A DNA stretch of 64,000 nt, from contig NC_091255.1 of NCBI RefSeq assembly GCF_042477335.2, positions 49,826,501-49,890,500 on the forward strand, written 5' to 3'. The notes beneath the pieces were generated by a model. The model was given only the letters and a program-made list of their open reading frames with translations. It was not told the origin of the DNA and searched no databases. Below, one piece after another: positions 21,315 to 33,284 of this stretch. Source of the stretch: Ovis canadensis. Its lineage: Eukaryota > Chordata > Mammalia > Artiodactyla > Bovidae. Position 1 is the first letter of the stretch. Every line of letters begins with the position of its first letter. Made by a program: the position numbers and the translations under genes.

Positions 21315-23190
21315 TGTCTGTTTGTTTTAAACTGAGCTGTAATTGACATGGCCTTATGTTGTTTATAGGTGTTCCACATAATAATTTGATATTTATAGAT
21401 GTTGCAAAGTTATCACTGTAGGAAGTCTAGTTAAGGTTAACATCTGTCACAATTGACAGTTACAAAGTCTTTTTTCTTGCATGAGAGCTTTTAAAATCTA
21501 CTTTTCTAGCAACTTTCAAACATTTCAGTATTATTAACTCTGGTCATTATGCTGTACATTACATTCCCCATGCGTTTATTTTATAAGTGGAAGCCTGTAC
21601 CTTGTGATCCCATTTACCTATTTCACCCACCCCACCTCCAACCTCTGGCTACCATTGATATGTTCTATCTATGAGCTCAGTTTTAGAAAAAAATTTTTAA
21701 GATTCCATGTATAAGTGAGATCACATGGTAATTGTCTCTCTCTAACTTATTTTATATAACTTAATGTCCTCAAGGTCCATTCACATTGTCGTAAATGGGA
21801 AGATATCCCTGTATTCATCATTGAATAACATTCCATTATATAAGACGTTCCATGTTTTCTTTATCCATTCATCCATTGACAGACACTTTGGTTGTTTCCA
21901 TGTCTTGGCTTGTGTAAACAGTGCTATCATGAACATGTGGCTGCATCAATCTTTTTGAGTCAGTGTTTTTGTTTTCTGTAGATAAATGCCAAGAAGTAGA
22001 ATATTTAGATCATATTCTATTCTTCCCATGTCCCATTTTTAACTTTTGAAGAATCTCCATACCCCATACAGTTTTTCATAGTGGCTGCACCAATTCACAT
22101 TTCAACTAACAGGGAATGGGGCTCCCTTTCTTCATATTCTCATTAAAACTTTGTATGTCACCTTTTTATGATAGCCATGCTAAAACCAGTATGAACTGAT
22201 ATCTCATTGTGGTTTTGACTTGCATTCCTGTTGATTAGTGATATTAAACACCTTTTCATGTATCTGATGGCCATTTGCATATCTTCTTTGGAAAAGTATC
22301 TCTTTAGAACCTCTGCCCATTTTAAATGAGATTGTTTCATTTTTGCTATGGACTCATGTGAGTTATGAGTCATGTGAGTAATTGAGTTACGCATTGAATA
22401 TCAACCCTTTATGAAACATGATTTGAAAATATTTTCTCTGAATTCAGTAGGTTTCCCTTTCAGTTTGCTGATAGTTTCCTTTTCCAGGCATAAACTCTTT
22501 AATTAGTCCCACTTTTAGATCTGTTGCCTTTACTTTTGGTGTCAAATCCAAAAAGTCTACACTGAGACCAATGTCAAGCAGCTCACTATCTATTTTCTCT
22601 TCCAGGAGCTTTGTTAGCCCAGGTCTTAAGTTCAAGTTTTTAATCCATTTTGAGATACCTATTTCACCCACCCCATCTCCCACCTCTGGCTACCACTGAT
22701 CTGTTCTATCTATGAACTCAGATTTAGAAAAAATTTTTTAAGATTCCGTGTATAAGTGAGATCACATGGTATTTGTCTCTCTCTAGATCATTGCATTTGG
22801 CTTACTGTCCTCAAGGCCCATCCGCATGGTCATAAACGGGAAGATATCCCTCAGGAAGAGTCCATTTGAGTCTGAGGAGTCCAGCTTCATTCTTTTGCAC
22901 ATGGCTGCCCAGTTTTCCCGCCACAATTTATTTAAAAGATTGCAATTTCCTTATTGCATTAATATATTCTTGGCTCCTTTGTAATAAATTAGTAGGCCAT
23001 AGAATGCATGGACTTATTTCTGGCCTCTTTATTCGATTCCACTGATCTAGGTGCTGGTTTTTTCCAATCCACACTGTTTTGTTAATATAGCTCTGTAATA
23101 CTGTTTGGAATCAAGGAAATGATGCTTCCAGCTTTGTTCTTCTTTATCACTATTGCATTGGCTATTTTGTGGTTCCATACACATTTTAAT
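21315..23190 (-). repeat. Old L1 (L1M-type) 3' part between genes 3 and 4
   Basis: Partner of 3,240-5,165. The minus-strand frame near 22,158-22,394 reads FSKEDMQMAIRYMKRC. The same roughly 150-bp block occurs at about 21,650-21,800 and again at 22,690-22,830, an internal direct repeat. Confidence 0.75.
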
Positions 23191-23794
23191 TGTTTTCCTT
23201 TGTTTAAGAGGACAAAGAGAGGGGACAAAGAGAGAAAATGAGGCCTAAAAGCTTTAAGAAATTGTGGCTGAGATTCCACATTTGTCAGAATATGTAAATT
23301 TACAGATTCAAACGCACCTTAGTTATTCTCCTATCTAACCTGCCTGTCACAAATTATAGAAGAAAGTATATGCAAGTTGGGATGTCTCACCAGAGGTCAT
23401 TAGCCTAACTAGAAAACAGCAATGAAGCAGTAAGGAAGGGATGCTGTTTGAAAATAGGATTCAGCTTGGCCTCTGTTCCAGTTTTGGTGCTGATTTTCAT
23501 TTGAAAAACAATGTGGCAACCATCCTCCACTCAGATGACCCTGATAAAACTGGGAAACATTTCAAACCAGTTGCCAAATGTAGATATATATAGATAGATA
23601 CATGTGGAAGTCTTAACTCTGACTTTGTCGGAGATCAGGCTTGAACTCAAGCAGGCTTCATTCATCACAGAATGCATCAGCATCCCGACCCTTTCGAGGC
23701 ACGCCTCAATCTAAGTAGAGCCAAAGGAACAAAGCTGTGAAAGGAGAACAGTTCTGCCCTTCACAGAGCCAGCAGGAACTACCCTATGACCAGA

Positions 23795-23802
23795 TGATGT
23801 CA
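23795..23802 (+). promoter_or_regulatory. CRE/AP-1-like site upstream of gene 4
   Basis: TGATGTCA in the conserved block, about 310 bp before the ATG. Confidence 0.3.
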
Positions 23803-24003
23803 TATGACCAGAAATGCTGCTGGTGATGATTCCTGACCTTTTCATTTCTAGGAAGGATTCTTAAATACTAGACCCAATTAAGGAAAAGATCAAACCCTAA
23901 TTTATAGAGGCCTCTCTATAAAACACTAAGAAAGCAACTTCCTCCATGACAATTATCCAAAACTACAACCATAACATAAATAACAACCAGGAAAGTCCTG
24001 GTT

Positions 24004-24036
24004 ATTGGTCCCAACATTGGGGGTCCAGGGTATAAA
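24004..24036 (+). promoter_or_regulatory. Core promoter of gene 4 (CCAAT and TATA)
   Basis: ATTGG at 24,004-24,008 and TATAAA at 24,031-24,036, about 76 bp before the ATG. Confidence 0.8.
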
Positions 24037-24111
24037 AGCCCAGGACAGGAGGAGCCCTCAAATCTGAGAAACTCAGCTCTGAGCCGGAGTCCACCCTCCA
24101 CCACTGACGCA

Positions 24112-24687
24112 ATGACTCCCTCGTGCTGCTCCCCGCGCTGTCAGCCCACCTGCTGCAGGACCACTTGCTGTGAGTCCAGCTGCTGCCAGCCCTGCTGCCC
24201 CCCCACGGGCTGTCAAACCACCTGCTGCAGGACCACCTGCTGCAAACCTACCTGTGTGACCAGCTGCTGCCCGCCCACCTGTTGCAGCAAACCCTGCTGT
24301 CAGCCCACCTGCTGTGAGTCCATCTGCTGCCAGCCCTCATGCCCTCCAAATTGCTATCAAACTAGTGAAACCACCTGCTGTAGGACCACCTGCCACAAGC
24401 CTACTTGTGTGAGCACCTGCTGTCAGCCCACCTGCTGTGGGTCCAGCAGCTGTGGACAAACCTTCAGTGGGTCCAGCTGCAGCCAGCCTTGCTGCCAGCC
24501 GGTGTACTGTGCCCCTGTGTACTGCCACAGAATCTGCTACCACCCCACGTGCTGCTGCCTGCCTGGGTGCCAAGACCAGGAATGTGGGTCCAGCTGCTGC
24601 CAGCCTTGCAGCCACCCTGTGTGCTGTCAGACCACCTGCTGCCGCCCCAGCTGTGTGTCCACCTGCTGTCGGCCTTCCTGTTGCTGA
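24112..24687 (+). CDS. KRTAP9: Gene 4: keratin-associated protein 9-like, 191 aa
   Basis: Ultra-high-sulfur KRTAP9-family protein; 61 of 191 residues are cysteine. The start [10 protein letters not shown] has Pro where all the other copies have His. CC-x-PT and CCRTT pentapeptides run to about residue 115, followed by GQTFSGSSC. The family C-terminal block then begins near 131 ([22 protein letters not shown]), and the protein ends CCRPSCC. Intronless, divergent from gene 3, and the inverted copy of gene 1. It is also close to gene 7, which differs mainly by a 41-residue tandem duplication and by its last residues. The promoter and polyadenylation signal look intact, so the gene is probably functional. 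Confidence 0.93.
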   Translation: MTPSCCSPRCQPTCCRTTCCESSCCQPCCPPTGCQTTCCRTTCCKPTCVTSCCPPTCCSKPCCQPTCCESICCQPSCPPNCYQTSETTCCRTTCHKPTCVSTCCQPTCCGSSSCGQTFSGSSCSQPCCQPVYCAPVYCHRICYHPTCCCLPGCQDQECGSSCCQPCSHPVCCQTTCCRPSCVSTCCRPSCC

Positions 24688-25151
24688 TCACCTCACCAAA
24701 GAACCCCTGCCTCCTAGCAACACTTTATAGCAACTGAGTTGCTACTTGGGGACAAAAAATGATTCCTTAGACTTTGCTGACAACTGGTATGCTCTACCAG
24801 AATTTGTTAACCCATCTGCCTCTTTAAAAGCTTATAAATCAGCTTGATAGAGTGCAGAGGGTTTCCCCCAGTTGTCTTTCTCTGGTGTAGGAGCATCATG
24901 TGCCAGGCATCTTTGATAAGGAATTATGTTTCGGTTTTTGTTCTGAAAATAGGACTGACCATGTTGTACTTCTAAGTAGCTTAGGAAAACAAGTCCTCAT
25001 AATGTTTCATTAGGTTTCTGCAGCTTATCATAATTAACATAATCATATGTTTCTCTATCAATATTCCCATGTCTCTTGTGACCTGCGTTTTCCTTTTATG
25101 GTACCTTGGAATTGTCTTCCTAGAGGCAGTAGTCTTGCCTGTGTGTTTCTC

Positions 25152-25157
25152 AATAAA
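25152..25157 (+). other. Polyadenylation signal of gene 4
   Basis: AATAAA 465 bp after the stop, with a TG-rich region downstream. Confidence 0.7.
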
Positions 25158-25159
25158 TT

Positions 25160-27020
25160 CTTTGCCATAATCTTCCTACATTGTGTTTGATTTTTACATG
25201 GCCTTCCTGATATAGAGATTAAAGTACATACTACATACTATATGCATTATCCATTATGAGTATCATGTTAGCTCTCAGAATCAATTATTAGCTCATTAAG
25301 TAGATTGTGTAGTATGCTTTAGCTAACAATGAACACACTCATCAAGGATAGAGTCTTCTGTTCCTGCTCACAGGTGTTTACCTTTACATCCCAAGGAAAC
25401 TGATGCTTGAACCTCAGTGACGAAGCTGTAGTTGTTGTCTTTGTTTATGTACAGTTGCTGGGCATGGACACACCCTAAGATATGCCAAGGAAATTACGTT
25501 CAGACTATTTCTCCCTACTCTCTACCTCTTCTTGATAACCATCCCTCAGCGATTAGTAGCTGTAAAAGAACCCCTGTCCCCACACAACACCTTATGTTAA
25601 CTGACTTGCTACTGAGGACAAAAAATAACTCCTTAGACTTTGTGACAACTAGTAAGCTCCACCAGAATTTGTTACAAATCTCTCTTAAAAAAACTTGTGA
25701 ATCAGCTTGATGGAGTTCAAAGAGCTTCCCACTGGTCTACCTACATGAGGAATGCAAACTGATCAGATGATGAACACGACTGAGTGACTGAACTGAACTG
25801 AACTGATATTCCTTCAAAGAGATGTGACTTTCACAGTGTTAAAGCCTTCAATCCTGGATGGGAAGCACAGATTCCCAAGAATGTTACCTTGAGTTCAGTT
25901 GAGAGGATTCACTCCTACATCACTTTCTGAAACCATGTGTACTACCTCTGTGGATATATTTGGTACTACCTAAGAGGAATCAGGTAATGGTCTTTGGGTC
26001 AAGATATACACTACATCCAGAAGACACGATATCAAAACCATGTGTTGTCACCTCTAAGTTGGTTCTTTGCCCCACATTTGCAAGACCACTCCAATTGTCC
26101 ATGGGGCCAGTCATCTCTGTCATGTGATGTATGGTAGAACAGGTAGCTCTCATGTTTGTGTGCCTGTTGTTGGTCTTGTTCTTCAAAAAGTGGGTCTCTT
26201 GGTCCAAATTGATGCTATTCAGAATCCTATGACAATACTACTCTAGCCAACAGTACAGCTGATAGGGATGACAAACCCATGTTTAGAACATGCAGTCCTA
26301 GAAAGGAGAACCTGTCTCTTTTCCTACTAGTCTGAGAGGATAACTTGCCTTTGTGTGGCGTGGTGAATGAGTTATGACGCTAGCGCATCGGTGCTCAGCA
26401 ACATTCTCTGCTTCTGACTGGCAGCACATAGAGTAGGGGCAGCCATGGTGAGAGGGAGCCTATGCTATTGGGTTCACACAAGTCCTCTATCACTGCCAGT
26501 GGAAGCTTTGTTAATGCTCCCTTGTGCAAATATTGATGCACCCAAAGACAGAGATGGGATGAGTTGTTCCAAATTTGTAGTTGTCTAGTGCCTTCTCTAT
26601 TATGAACACTCTGAAGATCATGATGTGGGACACAAGTGGGAAATACTTTCTGTCCTCAACCCGTCTTTATATAAATAATTATTCTCCAAGTCTGCTTATG
26701 TTCCAGTCTTGCTTCTCCCAAGCTCAATCCAGTCAGGATGCTCGTTGTAAACAGCCAACGAACATCATTGTGAGGCCACTTTTCCTCAAAATAAATATGT
26801 CGTGCCCATGTGTACTGTTGATTGTTCAGAGTAACTATTTTCTCTTTCCACTGCCTTTGAAGAGCAAAAGTGTTATCTGTGGTACTCAAAATTCTCCACC
26901 TGGTATAAAAACTTCTGTGGGGCTATGGACTGGTGAAACTTAAGGCACTGTATGTTTATATATTATGATCAACTAGATTTTGCAAGAATCAAGTGCAGTT
27001 ATTACCTGTGTATTCTTTAG
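25160..27020. other. Distal 3' flank of gene 4, no gene
   Basis: The first 1.2 kb mirrors 1-1,200. About 26,400-27,020 is a diverged copy of 9,421-10,120. No coding signal. A 120-codon frame at 26,581-26,943 has no recognisable domain and is not conserved in the other copies. Confidence 0.6.
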
Positions 27021-27091
27021 TCATTGAGGGCAGCACAAAACTCTACTGTTCTCCTTGGATGTGGTACAAGTTCTCATACCTTCCAATACCT

Positions 27092-28112
27092 TGACTTTGT
27101 TGCTCTTCAGTCTCTCTGCTGTATCCAATTCTTTGCAACCCATGGACTGCAGCACATGAGGCTTCCCTGTCCTTCACCATATCCTGGAGCTTCCTGAAGC
27201 TCATGTCCATTGAGCCGATGATGCCACCCAACCATCTCATCCTCTGTCATCCCCTCCCCCTCCTGCTTTCTATCTCTCCCAGCATCAGGGTATTTTCCAA
27301 TGAGTCAGGTCTTTGCATCAGGTAGCAAAAATATTGGAGCTTCAGCTTCAACATCAGTTCCTCCAGTGAAAATTCAGGGTTAATTTCCCTTAGGATTGAC
27401 AGGCTTTATCTCTTTGCAGTTCAAGGGATTCAACACCACAATTCAAAAACATTGATTCTTTGGCAATCAGCCTTCTTTATGGTCCAACTCTCATATCAAA
27501 ACATGACTATGGGAAAAACCATAGCTTTGACTATAGGGAACTTTGTCAGCAAAGTAATGTCTCTGCTTCTTAATATGCTATCTAGGTTGGTCGTAGCTTT
27601 TCTTCCAAGGAGCAAGCGTCTTTTAATTTTATGGCTGCAGTCACCATGTGCAGTGATTTTGGAGCCCAAGAAAATAAAATTGGTCACTGTTTTCATTGTT
27701 TCCCCATCTGTATGCCATTAGTGGTGGAACTGGATGCAATGATCTTAGTTTTTCGAATGTTGAGTTTTAAGCCATATTTTCACTCTCCTCTTCCACCTTC
27801 ATCAAGAAGCTCTTTAGTTCCTCTTCGCTTTCTGCCATAAGGGTGGTGCATCTACATATCTGAGGTTATTGATATGTCTCCTGGCAATCTTGATTCCAGC
27901 TTGTGCTTCATCCAGCCTGGCATTTCACATGATGTACTCTGCATATAAGTTAAATAAACATGGTGACAATATACAGCCTTGAGGCACTCCTTTACCAATA
28001 TTGAACCAGTCTGTTATTCCATGTTCGATTTTAATTGTTGTCTCTTGACCTGCATACAGGTTGCTCAGGAGACAGATAAGGTGGTCTGGTATTCCCATCT
28101 CTTGAAGACTTG
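27092..28112 (-). repeat. BovB LINE fragment
   Basis: Minus-strand BovB, about 1 kb of the 3' part. The minus-strand frame includes GIPDHLICLLSNLYAGQE and GVPQGCILSPC from the reverse-transcriptase region, and a damaged copy of the ORF end. It is more diverged than the 10,495 element. Confidence 0.85.
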
Positions 28113-28142
28113 GAAGTTTGTTGCCAATTTGTGTTAAGTCAG

Positions 28143-28239
28143 GCAAAACCAATACAATATTATAATTAGCCTCCAATTAAAATATATAAATTTATATTTT
28201 AAAAAATTAATTCAGTAGTTACAGCAAAAAAAAAAAAAA
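28143..28239 (+). repeat. L1-BT 3' terminus with poly-A
   Basis: Contains aaaaccaatacaatatta and the tagcctccaattaaaat terminus, with A-rich sequence to 28,239. Confidence 0.7.
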
Positions 28240-28252
28240 GTGAGGCATACAG

Positions 28253-28480
28253 GTGCTTCCCAGGGGTGCTAGTGGTAAAGAATCTGCCTGCCAGTGCAGG
28301 AGACTTAAGAGACATAGGTTTCATCCCTGAATTGGGAAGATCCCCTGGAGGAGAGCATGGCAACCCTCTCCAGTATTCTTGCCTGGAGAATCCTATTTAC
28401 ACAGGAACCTGTTGGGCTATTTAGTCCATAAGTTTGCAAAGATTTGGACTTTACTGAAGCAACTTAGCATGCACCCATGC
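28253..28480 (+). repeat. Bov-tA SINE with target-site duplication
   Basis: A tRNA-derived head followed by a Bov-A body, flanked by the direct repeat aggcatacag at 28,243-28,252 and 28,481-28,490. Confidence 0.85.
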
Positions 28481-28692
28481 AGGCATACAGTGTTAAACAA
28501 GAGACAAAACCTTAGATTATCATGGAACAAGTAAGGGAAAAACCAATTCTCTAGTGATGAATAGATTTGTTTTCCTGTGATATTCTTGAAAATATAACAA
28601 TTGTGGTTTTTCAAAGGCATCTGCTTATGAACCGGTTGACCTGTAAAAGCAGGGGGAAGAGAAAGAAAACACTTGTAGATTAATACATAAGT

Positions 28693-28775
28693 GGTTCAGG
28701 ATGGGGAACATGCGTATGCCCGTGGCGGATCATGTTGATGTGTGGCAGAACCAATACAACATTGTAAAGTAAGAT
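28693..28775 (+). repeat. L1-BT 3'-end fragment
   Basis: Carries the cgtggcggatcatgttg and accaatacaacattg terminal motifs. Confidence 0.6.
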
Positions 28776-29004
28776 AGTCATAATAATAACAAAAATACAC
28801 AAGTGGACATAATATGAAAGAAAGTAGTGGGAAATTAACACAACATTGTAAATCAAATATAATTAAATAGAAATAAGTTAAAAAATAAAAAATGATTACA
28901 TAATATATATGAAAAGTATGTTCTGTACATTTTCCCAATAAGGCTAGTGAGTGGCTGAACAAGAATCTGAGTACTCTTCCATATGATTTTAATTCCCGTA
29001 ACTA

Positions 29005-29103
29005 AGTGAGTGATAGTTGCTCGGTTGTGTCCAACTCTTTGCAACCCGATGGACTGTAGCCTGTCAGGCTACTCTGTCCATGGAATTCTCCAGGCAAGAA
29101 GAC
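29005..29103 (-). repeat. Bov-A monomer fragment
   Basis: Contains caactctttgcaaccc and ggaattctccaggcaagaag, typical of a Bov-A body on the minus strand. Confidence 0.75.
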
Positions 29104-29212
29104 TAAGAGCTGTGGTCTTTCCTTCCTTTATAGAGATTTTATGGTTGAAGATAAAATCAGAAGTAAATAAAAGCACAATCTAAGAGTGAGTTTAGTAAAG
29201 AAAGTGCGTGCA

Positions 29213-29427
29213 GGCATGTTAAGTTGCTTCAGTCGTGTCTGACTCTCTGCGATCCCATGTACCGTATCCTGGCAGGTGCCTCTGTTCATGGGATTCTCCA
29301 GGCAGGAATACTGGAGTGGGTTTTTATGCCTTTTTCAAGGGGATTTTCCCTCCCCAGGGATCTCTTATGTCTCCTGCATTGCCAGGCAGGCAGATTCTTT
29401 ATCACTAGTGCCAGCTGGGAAGCCCAG
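29213..29427 (-). repeat. Bov-tA SINE
   Basis: The Bov-A body is followed by the tRNA-derived head (tgggaagccc at the high end), on the minus strand. Confidence 0.8.
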
Positions 29428-29429
29428 TA

Positions 29430-30970
29430 CAGAAAGTGAATAATGTAAATTAGAAACATCTTAAAAAGGCACAGACACACTCATAAGAATGATAACATAT
29501 GTTCATGCATTTCAATGGTATTTCATTCCACTAAACCATAATCCAGTACATTTAGAATATTTAGAGAAAATATTTAGACTTAATCTTAACACTATAGATC
29601 TAGTTGGAAAGTTTAGTGACTGGGGCCTCAGGGAAAAATGAACATCTGCTGTCAGTAGGGAAATGCTGGGCATTGTCCAAAATGCACCCTGGGAGGTGAG
29701 AAAGTACATGCCAGGGGTTAGTGTGAAACAAATGTGATTTTTCAGTGTGCGTATCTTCTACTGGGGAGAGTACTGCTCAGTAACTGCTCAGTAATGCCAC
29801 TCTAGCTGTCTAACAAGTGATCCCAATAAGCAAAAGATTCAGGAGACCAGGCTGGGAGGGGAATGGGGGATAGATGTTAACATAATCACTGTTGATAGGA
29901 GATGTCTGAAAAAGGAATGGGCTACTATGGAGACAAGATATCTCAACTAAACAGCCAGTTGGCAGTAGGGGTATTGTGTCTTTGATTTGCAGCTTCTGTG
30001 AGTTAATTCTAGCAGGAGACTATAAGGGTTTCTTCCATTACTGAGTCTCTGCGAAGTCCCTACATTCTCTGTCTTGCTCAAACGCTGTAACTGACATTGA
30101 TTGCTGGCATTGCCGTCCTTCTCTGAAATCCACAAGCACTCAAAGGTGTAACATTAAAATATTACATGGTGCCATGAATTTATGACATTTGTTCACCTGG
30201 GCAAAATGTAGCTCTCTCCCTCCAAGTGCTTTCAAGTTGATAGCTATTATTTTGACAAATACACAGGGTCCAAAATTATTCTTGTAGACTCAGAAATCTG
30301 TTCTTATTTACATACAAAGGTTGAACCCCTCTCCTGAGGCATAACAATTTATCTATCCTATTATTAATATGCACATTTATTGATCACAATTATAATTGCA
30401 GGAACTATAGTTTCCATAGTTCATTTGATCAGTTATTTCTCTGTGCATGAATACCTACAAGTAAAGTATTACAACAATAATCAGAAGGTCATTTTGTGAG
30501 CAATCAGAAGTATATGGAATAACAGAATGCTGAGTGGCATCTAATGCACTCAGGTCGATTATGTAGTCTTTGATAAGGGCGGGAAGACCCAGGTGCAGGG
30601 CCCCCTCCCCTGTGCAGTCTTGGTTGCACTGCCACCCTTGATTGTGTGCCTCTGCCGACTGAAATCCCATGGCTGACTACTCCAACCCCATTTCAAAAAC
30701 ACACGTTCATTTTTCAAATCCTTTCCAGGCAAGACGAAATTCTCCTAGTCTTGATACCGTAATTTCTCTATAAGTTCTTTTGTATAAATTGCTTCTAGTC
30801 CTACTTGTGTCTTATAAGTTAGACTTTAGAAGGGTCAAGCCATCAGCTGTAGTTGACAATGACTATGCATGCAAAATTAAAAAGAAAACCCATCTATTGA
30901 TAAACTATTAGAAGTAATGAGGAAGTTTGGTTATACTATATGAACTAATTGCTGTTTTACATGTCAGAAA
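29430..30970. other. Gene-free flank between genes 4 and 5
   Basis: No coding signal. The part up to about 30,020 is homologous to 12,593 onward in inverted orientation. About 30,270-30,890 is a diverged direct repeat of 38,250-39,100. Confidence 0.55.
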
Positions 30971-30972
30971 CA

Positions 30973-31167
30973 GGACTTTCCCAGTAGCCCAGATGGTAAC
31001 GAATCTGCCTGCAATGCAGGAGACCCAGGATCAATCCTTGGGTCAGGAAGATCCCCTGGAGAAGAAGATGGCAATCCACCCCAGTGTTTGTGCCTGGAGA
31101 ATTCCATGGATAGAAGTCCCTGGTGGGCTACAGTCTATGGGGTCACAAAGAGTGAGACATACACACC
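30973..31167 (+). repeat. Bov-tA SINE
   Basis: Complete head and body (gatggtaacgaatctgcctg, ggtgggctacagtctatgg), followed by a CA/AC-rich stretch to about 31,252. Confidence 0.85.
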
Positions 31168-31274
31168 CTTACATATGAAAACACACATACACATACATAT
31201 GAAAACACATATGCACACACATTTCACATATGTAGAAAACACACACATGTTAGAAACACTGAAAAATTAGCATT

Positions 31275-31760
31275 TTAAGTTGTACCCTAAAATATCATAA
31301 ATTATGAAACACCTAGAAATAAAAATGGGGAAGACCTCTACAGAGATCAGTACAAATACTTTCACCAAGCAATTCGACTTGTAGATATTTATCCAATAGA
31401 AATGTTTATATACGTGTACCAAAGAACCTGTTCTAAAACTTTTAAAGCAGCATGATTTTATTAGCCCCAGGCTGCAAACAATCCACACATATATCAGTAG
31501 TAAACAAATGAAAGGTGTCATATGCATTCAGTGGAAGATGACACAGTAAGGAGATTAAATGAACTTCAGATAATTACATGGATCAGTGTCACAATCCTAA
31601 TATAAAGAACAAGTGGCCAATTATATAGTATCTCATTTATATCAAGTTTAGAAAAATCATGAACTTGCCTACATTTGGGAATGAGTGAGAGAATTTGAAG
31701 ACAGCAAGTTCTATTTCTTAAGCTGGTAAGAGTGACAGGAGTGTTCACTCGGAGGCAATC
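31275..31760 (+). repeat. Ancient L1 3' fragment
   Basis: The order of blocks (tatttatccaatagaaatg, a pictorial ccccaggctgcaaac block, then a caatcctaatataaag block) matches the 3' region of old mammalian L1 elements. Diverged direct copy at 39,190-39,690. Confidence 0.5.
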
Positions 31761-31925
31761 TACCAAGTTGGTCATTTTCTCATGCGAAATAGAAATAGTA
31801 AATGTGGGGCACTGTATGAGCTCAGAATGAATAATTCATAGCTTATGCGTATGTGTATAAATCCTCACATCATGAATGTTACATAAGAACACAAAGCACA
31901 ATATGAAATGAATAGTGGCACAAGG

Positions 31926-31931
31926 TTTATT
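31926..31931 (-). other. Polyadenylation signal of gene 5
   Basis: Minus-strand AATAAA, 468 bp after the stop, as in the paralogues. Confidence 0.6.
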
Positions 31932-32398
31932 TAGAAATTCAGGTAAGATTCCCTGCTTCTGGGAGACACTAGAAGTGATTATAAAAAGAAGAAAGCAGGA
32001 TATAAGAATCATGAGTACATTGAAAAGACACATGATTATGAAGATTATTATGAAGATAGCAGCAGAAACTGAAGAAAGTCATGAGTATGTGTCTTCATAG
32101 TTACACGTAGAGGGAAGATGAAGATCCTGATTTCCGAGTCAAAGTGGAGACCATCACTCCATATCAAGGACACAGGAATGTGGAACATGACTCATATACA
32201 CAGGAGTAAGAGAATCAAGGGGAAGTCCTCCCCAGTCTATCAAGCTGATTCTCAACCTTTTAACCAGGGAGATTAATAACAAAAATTTGGTGATAGAACA
32301 TTGGCTGTAGCAACATTTGGAAGAAAAATTTGTTCTGGAATGCCAAATCAGGTGATGAGAAGGTTGGTTTGAGAGACAGTGATTCTTTAGCAAAGAGA

Positions 32399-32974
32399 TC
32401 AGCAGCAGCTGGACACGAAGCTGGGGTGGCAGGAGGTGGTCCTACAGCAGGTGGCCTGAAAGCAGACAGGGCGGCTGCAAGGCTGGCAGCAGCTGGACCC
32501 ACAGCTCTGGTCTTGGCACCCAGGCAGGCAGCAGCACGTGGGGTGGTAGCAGATTCTGTGGCAGTACACGGGGGCACAGGAAGCTGGCTGACAGCAAGAC
32601 TGGCCGCAGCTGGACCCACTGAAGGTTTGTCCACAGCTGCTGGACCCACAGCAGGTGGGCTGACAGCAGGTGGTCACACAAGTAGGCTTGTGGCAAGTGG
32701 TCCTACAGCAGGTGGTTTCACTAGTTTGATAGCAAGTTGGAGGGCATGAGGGCTGGCAGCAGATGGACTCACAGCAGGTGGGCTGACAGCAGGGTTTGCT
32801 GCAACAGGTGGGTGGGCAGCATCTGGTCACACAGGTAGGTTTGCAGCAGGTGGTCCTGCAGCAGGTGGTTTGACAGCACGTGGGGGGGCAGCAGGGCTGG
32901 CAGCAGCTGGACTCGCAGCAAGTGGTCCTGCAGCAGGTGGGCTGACAGCGCGGGGAGCAGCACGAATGGGTCAT
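32399..32974 (-). CDS. KRTAP9: Gene 5: keratin-associated protein 9-like, 191 aa, divergent C-terminus
   Basis: KRTAP9-family ultra-high-sulfur protein, intronless. From [10 protein letters not shown] through the APVYCHR, CYHPTCC and CLPGC block it is very close to genes 1, 4 and 7. Its last 20 or so residues differ: [22 protein letters not shown] replaces the usual CCQTT...PSCC end, so two cysteines are replaced by Phe or Ser and the protein stops one repeat early. The near-identity to gene 1 covers about 32,460-33,445, including the promoter, and then drops sharply on both sides. That is the pattern left by gene conversion into an older locus. It stands alone, convergent with gene 4. The start at 32,974 follows the family motif and the TATA box about 80 bp upstream. 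Confidence 0.92.
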   Translation of the reverse strand: MTHSCCSPRCQPTCCRTTCCESSCCQPCCPPTCCQTTCCRTTCCKPTCVTRCCPPTCCSKPCCQPTCCESICCQPSCPPTCYQTSETTCCRTTCHKPTCVTTCCQPTCCGSSSCGQTFSGSSCGQSCCQPASCAPVYCHRICYHPTCCCLPGCQDQSCGSSCCQPCSRPVCFQATCCRTTSCHPSFVSSCC

Positions 32975-33050
32975 TGTGTCAGTGGTGGAGGGTGGACTCT
33001 GGCTCAGAGCTGAGTTTCTCAGATTCTGAGGACTCCTCCTGTTCTGGGCT

Positions 33051-33083
33051 TTTATATCCTGGACCCCCAATGTTGGGACCAAT
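33051..33083 (-). promoter_or_regulatory. Core promoter of gene 5 (TATA and CCAAT)
   Basis: Minus-strand TATAAA at 33,051-33,056 and ATTGG at 33,079-33,083. Confidence 0.8.
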
Positions 33084-33284
33084 AAACAGGACTTTCCTGG
33101 TTGTTATTTATGTTATGGTTGTAGTTTTGGATAATTGTCATGGAGGAAGTTGCCTTCTTAGTGTTTTATAGAGAGGCCTCTGTAAATCAGTGTTTGATCT
33201 TTTCCTTAATTGGGTCTCGTACTTCAGAATCTTTCCTAGAAATGAAAAGATCAGGAATCATCACCAGCAGCATTTCTGGTCATG

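Larger units (their letters stand above)
16082..26375 (-). repeat. Segmental duplication unit B (inverted copy of unit A)
   Basis: Reverse-complement partner of 1-10,494, carrying gene 3 (-) and gene 4 (+). Shared old insertions sit at matching places: a 5'-inverted L1-BT, an old L1 core, a BovB 3' end and an LTR. They show that the duplication happened after those insertions. Beyond the A match, unit B keeps its own flank leftwards to about 12,593 and rightwards to about 30,020. Confidence 0.9.

Noticed and set aside
1-26375. Possibility that the palindrome is purely an assembly error
   Set aside because: The arms differ by scattered substitutions, microsatellite lengths and unique spacer sequence, so they are not a simple duplicate. 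It still deserves long-read confirmation.
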